Assembly (NCBI GenBank): GCA_002407775.1
Contig: DHOP01000093.1
Location: 33,056 to 44,352, forward strand
Reading direction: 5' to 3'
Origin: Prevotella sp. UBA5387
GTDB lineage: Bacteria; Bacteroidota; Bacteroidia; Bacteroidales; Bacteroidaceae
DNA length: 11,297 nucleotides
In this document: positions 7,097-11,297 of the stretch, one piece after another
Position numbering within the stretch: the stretch's first letter is position 1
How the letters are laid out: every line of letters starts with the position of its first letter
The notes under the pieces: generated by a model
The model's database searches: none
The model's input: the letters and a program-made list of their open reading frames with translations, nothing else
Told to the model about the DNA's origin: nothing
Made by a program: the position numbers and the translations under genes

Positions 7097-7720
7097 TTAT
7101 TTCATCACCATCTTGATGCGTTTTACATTGATAGTTGGTGTGGCACGTGTCTCCGTGTAACGGTTGAACCAGAAGTCGTCTACCTCATAACCATCGTTTG
7201 ACCAAAGGTATCCTGTGAAAGTACGGTTGTCAAGATTGAGGTCATTATAATCGATAGACATAATATAGTTAGATGTCGTGCCATCATTGTTCTTCTCTTT
7301 GTAATTCATAAAGATGTTGCCCGTATCCGGGTCGATGTACCAGGAAAAATCACGTTGAAGGAGTAGTTGGTCAGTCTGTGCGTCAAAGTCATATTGTGTG
7401 CCAGTGCCTGAAATGCTTTGCAAGTTATACTGCTTAAACTCTATATCTGTACTATAGTAGGCACTGTCAATGACATTTCCATTGTCATCTAGCGCATAAG
7501 CCATCATATCTCCTCGCCATTGTCCTGCCAGTGTCTTTGCCATGGCCACGAAGAAGTCTTCGTTGTCCACATTGGAGTCATTTGGCCGATTATTGTAGTC
7601 GTCACCCCAAGACCAGTTGTCGTACCAATAAGGATTACTGTCACAGCTTGTAAATATTATGGGTGCTGCCATCAATATGGCAGCTACCACCATTGCCTTG
7701 AACGTCTTCATATCCGTCAT
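7097..7720 (-). CDS. Small lipoprotein of unknown function, paralogue of its upstream neighbour
   Basis: 207 aa from the ATG at 7720; a second in-frame ATG three codons on (7711) is also possible. The signal peptide ends in lipobox FTSC (Cys26), followed by a Trp/Tyr/Asp-rich linker (YWYDNWSWGDDY). The mature domain starts LAGQWRGDM (a GxW motif) and is beta-rich, with RDFSWYID.DTGNIFMNY and TFTGYLWSNDGYEVDDFWFNR near the end. It aligns by eye with the upstream protein: QWRGDM with TWHGSL, FSWYID..TGNIFMNY with FTWEVA.NGNIYLDY, FTGYLWSNDGYEV with LSGRLETLDGYVV, and a TRAT near each C-terminus. The GxW start and beta content recall lipocalin-like folds, which is weak inference. I do not recognise a function. 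Its start codon overlaps the upstream stop (ATGA), so translation is likely coupled. Confidence 0.82.
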   Translation of the reverse strand: MTDMKTFKAMVVAAILMAAPIIFTSCDSNPYWYDNWSWGDDYNNRPNDSNVDNEDFFVAMAKTLAGQWRGDMMAYALDDNGNVIDSAYYSTDIEFKQYNLQSISGTGTQYDFDAQTDQLLLQRDFSWYIDPDTGNIFMNYKEKNNDGTTSNYIMSIDYNDLNLDNRTFTGYLWSNDGYEVDDFWFNRYTETRATPTINVKRIKMVMK

Positions 7721-8241
7721 TTATTAAAGTTTCTTTTTTCTCCAGCGTGCATATCCTTGGTTGCTCTGGTTCCCTTTGCATAGTAGGAGTCCCATGGCCA
7801 ATAAGAAGTGCGATCGAGATTCAGGTTCGCAACCACGTATCCATCAAGTGTTTCCAATCTCCCTGAGAGCCAGCTGTCGGACAAATTATAGTCGCGGATA
7901 ACCAAGCGGTCGCCATTATAATAGTCCAAATAAATATTTCCATTGGCTACTTCCCAGGTGAAATCATAATACTCATAAGACTGCCAAGAGTTGGGATTGT
8001 AGTCTATCTCTATGCCTTCTCCGCTGGTGGAGCCATCATTGTAGGCGTTGAAACGAAATTCTGTCTCCCATTCAGCATAATCTTGGCCATAGATGTTGAC
8101 ATAATACTGTCCCAAGGAACCATGCCATGTGCCGTGAAGTATAGATGTCACATCGTAATCGTCATACGGATCGCAAGATACCATTGTCATGCTGAGCAGC
8201 CCAATGCATGCGATAGTCAAAAGTGTAGTTAATCTTTTCAT
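7717..8241 (-). CDS. Small lipoprotein of unknown function, first of a paralogous pair
   Basis: 174 aa. Signal peptide with lipobox MVSC (Cys23) followed directly by DPYDDYD, an acidic stretch expected to direct the protein to the cell surface. The mature domain opens with LHGTWHGSL and is beta-rich and unusually high in Tyr, Trp, Asp and Asn, with WETEFRFNAYNDG, FTWEVANGNIYLDYYNGD and LSGRLETLDGYVVANLNLDR. A TRAT motif near the C-terminus is shared with the next gene. An AAAGGAA sequence lies 7 bp before the start codon and a perfect TATCTTTG -7 box lies further upstream, so this is the first gene of a two-gene operon. The pair resembles small Prevotella lipoproteins of unknown role; no enzyme motif is visible. 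Confidence 0.83.
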   Translation of the reverse strand: MKRLTTLLTIACIGLLSMTMVSCDPYDDYDVTSILHGTWHGSLGQYYVNIYGQDYAEWETEFRFNAYNDGSTSGEGIEIDYNPNSWQSYEYYDFTWEVANGNIYLDYYNGDRLVIRDYNLSDSWLSGRLETLDGYVVANLNLDRTSYWPWDSYYAKGTRATKDMHAGEKRNFNK

Positions 8242-8248
8242 ATCTATG

Positions 8249-8255
8249 TTCCTTT
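8249..8255 (-). promoter_or_regulatory. Ribosome binding site of the first lipoprotein gene
   Basis: AAAGGAA on the minus strand sits 7 bp before the ATG at 8241. A purine-rich Shine-Dalgarno-like match is less common in this phylum and supports the chosen start. Confidence 0.5.
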
Positions 8256-8266
8256 AAATGATACGA

Positions 8267-8274
8267 CAAAGATA
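8267..8274 (-). promoter_or_regulatory. -7 promoter element of the lipoprotein pair
   Basis: TATCTTTG on the minus strand matches TAnnTTTG exactly, 25 bp before the start codon. A TTTG upstream is 15 bp away, shorter than the usual 19-21, so the -33 box is poor. Confidence 0.6.
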
Positions 8275-8336
8275 GGCGAAATTTAACAACAAAAGCGTAT
8301 AAAACACATATTCTTCAGCAGGATTAACCTACACGT

Positions 8337-8354
8337 TTTAGGGAAATCCCTAAA
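8337..8354. promoter_or_regulatory. Inverted repeat, candidate operator between divergent units
   Basis: TTTAGGGA and TCCCTAAA form perfect 8-bp arms around an AA centre. The right half recurs as AAATCCCTAA at 8372-8381, exactly 28 bp after its first copy at 8344-8353. The site lies between the divergent promoters of the lipoprotein pair and the peroxidase gene, where a dimeric regulator could act on either. The binding protein is unknown. Confidence 0.5.
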
Positions 8355-8383
8355 TTAATTTAATTCCCCGAAAATCCCTAATG

Positions 8384-8401
8384 GCCAAACTTGGGTTTGG
8401 C
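8384..8401. promoter_or_regulatory. Perfect inverted repeat over the peroxidase promoter -33 region
   Basis: GCCAAAC and GTTTGGC are perfect 7-bp arms around TTGG. It covers CTTG (8390-8393), the likely -33 box of the peroxidase promoter, and six T follow at 8405-8410. It could be an operator occluding the promoter or a short hairpin terminator; the position favours the former. Confidence 0.4.
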
Positions 8402-8419
8402 ATCTTTTTTGTAATTTTG
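8390..8419 (+). promoter_or_regulatory. Promoter of the peroxidase-trxB unit
   Basis: TAATTTTG (8412-8419) matches the -7 consensus TAnnTTTG exactly. CTTG (8390-8393) lies 18 bp upstream, near the position and sequence of a -33 TTTG. The start codon is 35 bp downstream. Confidence 0.6.
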
Positions 8420-8454
8420 CCATAATATAACATTAAATATAGAAAATCAAGAAA

Positions 8455-9009
8455 ATGAGAACCGTTTACGATTTCTCTGTCAAGGACAGAAAAGGCACAG
8501 ACGTATCACTCAAAGAGTATTCTGATGAGGTACTCCTCATTGTTAATACTGCCACAAAGTGTGGCTTTACGCCAACCTATACCGATTTAGAATCCTTGTA
8601 CCAAAAGTATCACGCACAGGGCTTTGAGATTCTCGATTTCCCTTGCAACCAGTTTGGTCAGCAGGCTCCGGGTACTGATGAGTCTATCCATGAGTTCTGT
8701 AAGCTCAATTATGGGACGGAGTTTCCTCGATTCAAGAAAATTAAGGTTAATGGTGAGGATGCAGAACCGCTCTATAAGTTCCTCAAGGAGCAGCAAGGCT
8801 TTGCCGGTTGGGATGAAACCCATCCTCTTTTCCCTATCCTTGATAAGATGCTTTCTGAAGCAGATCCTCATTATAAGGAATCATCTGATATTAAATGGAA
8901 CTTCACAAAGTTCCTAATCAATAAACGTGGGCAGGTAGTAAAACGCTTTGAGCCCACTGAGAGCATTGATCACATCATTGCTGATATCGAGCAATTCCTG
9001 GCAGAATAA
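8455..9009 (+). CDS. Glutathione peroxidase family thiol peroxidase (Cys type)
   Basis: 184 aa, cytoplasmic, full length for bacterial members. The peroxidatic residue is Cys36 in NTATKCGFTP, not selenocysteine. The other active-site residues are Gln66 in DFPCNQFGQQ (61-70) and Trp148/Asn149 in IKWNFTKFLI. Cys82 in HEFCKLNYG is placed as the resolving cysteine of thioredoxin-dependent members, so the physiological donor is more likely thioredoxin than glutathione; Bacteroidota generally lack glutathione. It reduces hydrogen and organic peroxides to water or alcohols. trxB follows 48 bp downstream on the same strand, giving the peroxidase and the start of its electron supply in one likely operon. 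A consensus promoter and two inverted repeats upstream suggest regulated expression, plausibly by oxidative stress, though no known operator is recognised. Confidence 0.95.
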   Translation: MRTVYDFSVKDRKGTDVSLKEYSDEVLLIVNTATKCGFTPTYTDLESLYQKYHAQGFEILDFPCNQFGQQAPGTDESIHEFCKLNYGTEFPRFKKIKVNGEDAEPLYKFLKEQQGFAGWDETHPLFPILDKMLSEADPHYKESSDIKWNFTKFLINKRGQVVKRFEPTESIDHIIADIEQFLAE

Positions 9010-9015
9010 ACATCA

Positions 9016-9032
9016 AAGAAGTTTTACTTCTT
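9016..9032 (+). other. Short inverted repeat between the peroxidase gene and trxB
   Basis: AAGAAGT and ACTTCTT are perfect 7-bp arms with a TTT loop. The stem is AT-rich and lacks a T tail, so it is not a convincing terminator. It may mark mRNA processing or be chance. Confidence 0.25.
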
Positions 9033-9057
9033 AAGCAAGGACTTAACAATTAGTTTT

Positions 9058-9987
9058 ATGGAGCATACAAAGTGTCTTATCATAGGTAGTGGACCCGCAG
9101 GGTACACCGCTGCTCTTTATGCTGGCAGAGCCAATTTGGAGCCAGTGCTGTATTGTGGTTTGCAAATGGGCGGTCAGCTCACAACGACCACTGTCATAGA
9201 AAATTTCCCTGGTTATCCAGAAGGTGTCGATGCCAATCAGATGATGATGGAGTTTCGTCAGCAGGCTGAAAGGTTTGGTGCAGACATTCGTGATGGTATC
9301 GTAACTGACGTGAATATTGACCAGAAGCCATATGTTGTTACTACAGACCGTGGAGATCAAATCTCTGCCGATACCATTATCGTGGCCACTGGTGCATCAG
9401 CCAAGTATCTTGGAATGCCTGATGAGAAGAAATATGCAGGGCAGGGCGTGAGTGCTTGCGCCACTTGTGACGGTTTCTTCTACCGTAAAAAGGTGGTCGC
9501 TGTGGTCGGCGGCGGCGATACGGCCTGTGAGGAGGCCATCTATTTGGCCGGGCTTGCCTCCAAAGTTTATTTGATTGTTCGCAAGCCTTTTATGCGTGCC
9601 TCTGAGATCATGCAGCGTCGTGTTGAGGAGAATCCTCAGATTGAGATCCTTTATGAGACAAACACAGAAGGTTTATATGGTGAAAGAGGAGTAGAAGGAG
9701 CCCATCTGGTATATCGCCGTGGTGAAGCTGATGAGCGTAAATACGACCTCCCTATTGGTGGTTTCTTCCTTGCAATAGGCCACACCCCGAATACGGGCAT
9801 CTTCAGGGGAAAGCTTGATCTGGATGAGGTGGGCTATATCATGACTCAACCTGGTACCGCTAAGACCAATGTTCCTGGCATCTTTGCCGCTGGCGATTGT
9901 GCAGATAGTGTCTATCGTCAGGCAGTGGTAGCAGCTGGTAGTGGTTGTATGGCTGCACTCGAAGCAGATCGCTTCTTGAGCTGTTAA
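9058..9987 (+). CDS. trxB: Thioredoxin reductase
   Basis: 309 aa, normal length for the low-molecular-weight bacterial enzyme. The FAD-binding motif is LIIGSGPAGYTAALYAGRA (8-26). The redox-active disulfide is Cys134-Ala-Thr-Cys137 in SACATCDGFFY. The NADPH-binding motif VVGGGDTACEEAIYL follows, and the second FAD contact is GIFAAGDCAD near the C-terminus. The enzyme passes electrons from NADPH via FAD to thioredoxin in the cytoplasm. Placed after a Trx-type peroxidase, it likely regenerates the reductant for that enzyme as well as for ribonucleotide reductase and general disulfide repair. The start at 9058 leaves a short N-terminus before the FAD motif, as expected. A purine-rich AAGGA lies about 17 bp upstream, rather distant for a ribosome binding site. 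Family and function are firm. Confidence 0.97.
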   Translation: MEHTKCLIIGSGPAGYTAALYAGRANLEPVLYCGLQMGGQLTTTTVIENFPGYPEGVDANQMMMEFRQQAERFGADIRDGIVTDVNIDQKPYVVTTDRGDQISADTIIVATGASAKYLGMPDEKKYAGQGVSACATCDGFFYRKKVVAVVGGGDTACEEAIYLAGLASKVYLIVRKPFMRASEIMQRRVEENPQIEILYETNTEGLYGERGVEGAHLVYRRGEADERKYDLPIGGFFLAIGHTPNTGIFRGKLDLDEVGYIMTQPGTAKTNVPGIFAAGDCADSVYRQAVVAAGSGCMAALEADRFLSC

Positions 9988-10081
9988 GACCATTTGAGCC
10001 TACCGTTCTATCGGGTAGCGGGTGTATTAATGATTTTTTGTTTTGTGTCAATTGCTTTGGCTTGACATAAAGTATACGTAC

Positions 10082-10126
10082 AGCACCGCACAGTATCTAT
10101 ATCTGTGCGGTGCTTCTTCATTTTAT
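10082..10126 (+). terminator. Strong rho-independent terminator downstream of trxB
   Basis: AGCACCGCACAG (10082-10093) pairs perfectly with CTGTGCGGTGCT (10103-10114) around a 9-nt loop, followed by T-rich TTCTTCATTTTATT. The 12-bp GC-rich stem is the most stable in the window and ends the peroxidase-trxB unit. Confidence 0.85.
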
Positions 10127-10198
10127 TGAAGCCAATTATCATGAACTGTCTTGTTCAGTTCTATTGCGTTTACATTTTGATTAGATAAGTTCCGTCAT

Positions 10199-10260
10199 GT
10201 GAATCAAATTGATTCACGGACTGTTTCAAATTGATTCACAAAGTAATTCAAATTGATTCA
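10199..10260. repeat. Three direct repeats with exact 22-bp period, first one palindromic
   Basis: TCAAATTGATTCA occurs at 10204-10216, 10226-10238 and 10248-10260. Start-to-start distance is 22 bp each time, about two helical turns. The 9-bp intervals between copies differ. The first copy is part of a 19-bp inverted repeat (GTGAATCAA, A, TTGATTCAC, 10199-10217); the other two keep only the inner TCAA-A-TTGA symmetry plus the right arm. It may be a protein-binding array or a small tandem repeat. It ends directly against the IS end region. Confidence 0.75.
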
Positions 10261-10263
10261 GGC

Positions 10264-10330
10264 GTAATGGACATTTGGTAGGATGGAATCTTCCAGGTGT
10301 GTCAGTAATGGACATTTGGTAGGATGGAAT
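10264..10330. repeat. 26-bp direct repeat, two copies, at the left IS end
   Basis: The same 26-bp sequence (beginning GTAATGGACATTTGG and ending GGATGGAAT) occurs at 10264-10289 and 10305-10330, offset by 41 bp. The IS terminal sequence CAGGTGT (10294-10300) lies between them, so one copy is outside and one inside the presumed element. The outer copy is itself preceded by CAGG (10259-10262), like a shortened IS tip. Confidence 0.8.
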
Positions 10331-10347
10331 AGATCATCCTACTTTTT
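10319..10347 (+). terminator. Hairpin terminator at the IS left end, overlapping the transposase stop
   Basis: GTAGGATG (10319-10326) pairs with CATCCTAC (10335-10342) around an 8-nt loop, followed by TTTTT (10343-10347) on the plus strand. It would stop transcripts entering the element from the trxB side, which would be antisense to the transposase. The right arm overlaps the transposase stop codon at 10339-10341. Confidence 0.6.
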
Positions 10348-11255
10348 CAAGTTCAAGAACCCGTCTATGAACTTCTTTTTGTTCCTTTCATTCAATCCAT
10401 TGTGGTTGAGCAAGGCCCGTTTCAATTGGGAGTTGGATCCCTCCAACATGTTCGTCGTGTTGGGCAGTCCAATGTCCGGATAGTCCTCATAGGTGAACAA
10501 CCATTGAAGATGTGCCTGAATGGATTTCCTTGCCGATCTAAGTCTTCTATGCGTGTAAGTGGTATTTCCGGAGGGTAACAAGGTCCTCTCATTGAGGAAC
10601 GTCTTCCATTTGTAACACCATTTCTCAAAGGTGTCGGTGAACGTCTTCTTGCCCAGGGAGTGCATCTTCCTGGACAAGGACAACAGTTCGATGCCGGCGG
10701 GCAGACGAGGATTGTTCGTGATTAACCTTCTGATTATCCGCTGCTGATGGAACTGGCACATTTGCACGGGGCAGAAGTCAACGGCCTGTATAAGTCCCAT
10801 GCGCCCATCACAGACGACTCCCCTTATGATGGTGCCGTTCCCCCCGATGATGTCAATGCCGTCAAGATAGTCCCTGTTGGTCTCATTCCTGACATACTTG
10901 CGGTACAGGATTGTTCCCGTCACGGCATCTTGGAAGAGCATGACGCCAAACTTCCTGGAGAAATAAGTCGTGTCAATCTCCAGTATCGCAGTCTTGGGAT
11001 AAGTGGGAGCAAAGGAATCTACGACTAATCTCAAGTGGCGGCGGATTGTCCTTTCCGAACAATTATATTGCCCCGACAGGCTTGATACCGTTCTGTTGTC
11101 CGTTAGATAATCCTTCCACAAAAGGACATCGTCCATTCTGGAACCTCCTCGGAACTGTTTGCCACAATTCCTGCAGATGTACATTTGGACACCTCGTTTA
11201 TGACCGTCCCTTTTAACATTTGAGCTGCCGCAAAAGATACAGTTTTTTTATTCAT
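10339..11255 (-). CDS. IS256-family (IS1249-like) transposase, zinc ribbon in another frame from its ATG
   Basis: From the first in-frame ATG (11184) the protein has 281 aa. It holds the second half of a zinc ribbon (CRNCGKQF, 4-11), a helix-turn-helix (LSGQYNCSERTIRRHL, 36-51) and an RNase-H-like DDE core: Asp71 (EIDTTYF), Asp126 (VVCDG) with CQFH at 143-146, and Glu248 (TTNMLEGSNSQLK). The same frame continues upstream to a TAA at 11250-11248 and encodes CIFCGSSNVKRDGHKRG (from 11241), the first half of the ribbon, but no ATG, GTG or TTG lies there. An ATG at 11255 starts MNKK in another frame; a -1 shift on the A7 run (11249-11243) would give a 305-aa protein beginning MNKKNCIFCG. So expression needs frameshifting or slippage, or the copy has lost one base and is crippled. 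Coordinates given include the shifted start. Confidence 0.8.
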
Positions 11256-11271
11256 GAGCTTTCAAATGCAG

Positions 11272-11279
11272 CAAAGGTA
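11272..11279 (-). promoter_or_regulatory. -7 promoter element inside the IS right end
   Basis: TACCTTTG on the minus strand is a perfect TAnnTTTG, 16 bp before the ATG at 11255. A -33 box at 19-21 bp spacing would fall at about or just beyond the element tip (11297), so flanking DNA or a joined element end would have to supply it. Confidence 0.5.
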
Positions 11280-11297
11280 ATAAATAATGGACACCTG

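Larger units (their letters stand above)
9988..10338. other. Gene-free intergenic region between trxB and the transposase
   Basis: No supported gene lies in these 351 bp. They hold the trxB terminator (10082-10126), an imperfect hairpin directly after trxB (CTACC at 9999 with GGTAG at 10013), an inverted repeat TGTCAA/TTGACA (10046-10051 and 10062-10067), the 22-bp-period repeats (10199-10260) and two copies of a 26-bp sequence at the IS end. Confidence 0.7.
10294..11297 (-). mobile_element. Insertion sequence, IS256 family, IS1249-like Zn-binding group
   Basis: The element spans about 1004 bp, with CAGGTGT at 10294-10300 and its inverted copy ACACCTG at 11291-11297. The perfect terminal match is only 7 bp and weak beyond that. 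The single transposase gene fills most of it on the minus strand. The right end coincides exactly with the end of the window, as happens when an assembly breaks at a repeated element; no target duplication can be tested. The left boundary is less certain because a related sequence lies outside it (10259-10289). Family assignment rests on the transposase motifs. Confidence 0.65.

Noticed and set aside
9999..10040. Terminator directly after trxB
   Set aside because: The CTACC/GGTAG stem is short and imperfect, and the T run comes some 15 bases later; the hairpin at 10082-10114 is far stronger.
10199..10260. CRISPR-like array
   Set aside because: Repeats are 13 bp with 9-bp intervals and only three copies, far below CRISPR dimensions, and no cas gene is present.
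10747..11028. 93-codon plus-strand open frame inside the IS
   Set aside because: Antisense to the transposase core containing the DDE residues; no independent support.
11103..11255. Small protein MNKKTVSFAAAQML... from the ATG at 11255 without frameshift
   Set aside because: It is a 50-residue product overlapping the zinc-ribbon frame with no recognisable feature; it is more likely the unshifted start of the transposase than a gene of its own.

Overview
The window looks like Bacteroidota DNA, most likely Prevotella or a close relative. The evidence is direct: TAnnTTTG-type -7 promoter elements (a perfect pair with TTTG before the L31 gene), several lipoproteins with acidic residues just after the lipobox cysteine, a TonB-dependent outer-membrane barrel followed by SusC/D-style surface lipoproteins, and a short B-type L31. 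No rRNA, tRNA or CRISPR array is visible.

Left part (1-7023): a probable nucleic-acid or nucleotide scavenging locus. On the minus strand, cut by the window edge, is an exported endonuclease/exonuclease/phosphatase-fold enzyme. Divergent from it is a three-gene plus-strand operon: an 828-aa TonB-dependent receptor-like barrel, a lipoprotein with two OB-fold-like segments (DUF5689-like), and a lipoprotein with two duplicated OB-fold-like repeats and a C-terminal beta domain. After an interposed rpmE2 (type-B ribosomal protein L31) with its own promoter and terminator comes a lipoprotein DNA/RNA non-specific endonuclease. A coherent model is that surface nucleases cut nucleic acid, OB-fold lipoproteins hold it, and the barrel imports the products. 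This is inferred from domain content and gene order only.

Middle (7024-8241, minus strand): two small paralogous lipoproteins of unknown function, translationally coupled by an ATGA overlap, with a rho-independent terminator shared face to face with the nuclease gene.

Right-middle (8242-10126): a divergent control region with a notable palindrome and a hairpin over a promoter, then a Cys-type glutathione (thioredoxin) peroxidase gene and trxB, thioredoxin reductase. Together they form a peroxide-reducing pair, closed by a strong terminator.

Right end (10127-11297): a gene-free stretch with three 13-bp repeats at an exact 22-bp period, then an insertion sequence (IS256 family, Zn-binding IS1249-like group) that ends exactly at the window edge. 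Its transposase zinc ribbon is encoded upstream of the first ATG in that frame. It can only be reached from an ATG start through a -1 shift on a seven-A run, so the element either uses frameshifting or slippage, or carries an indel.
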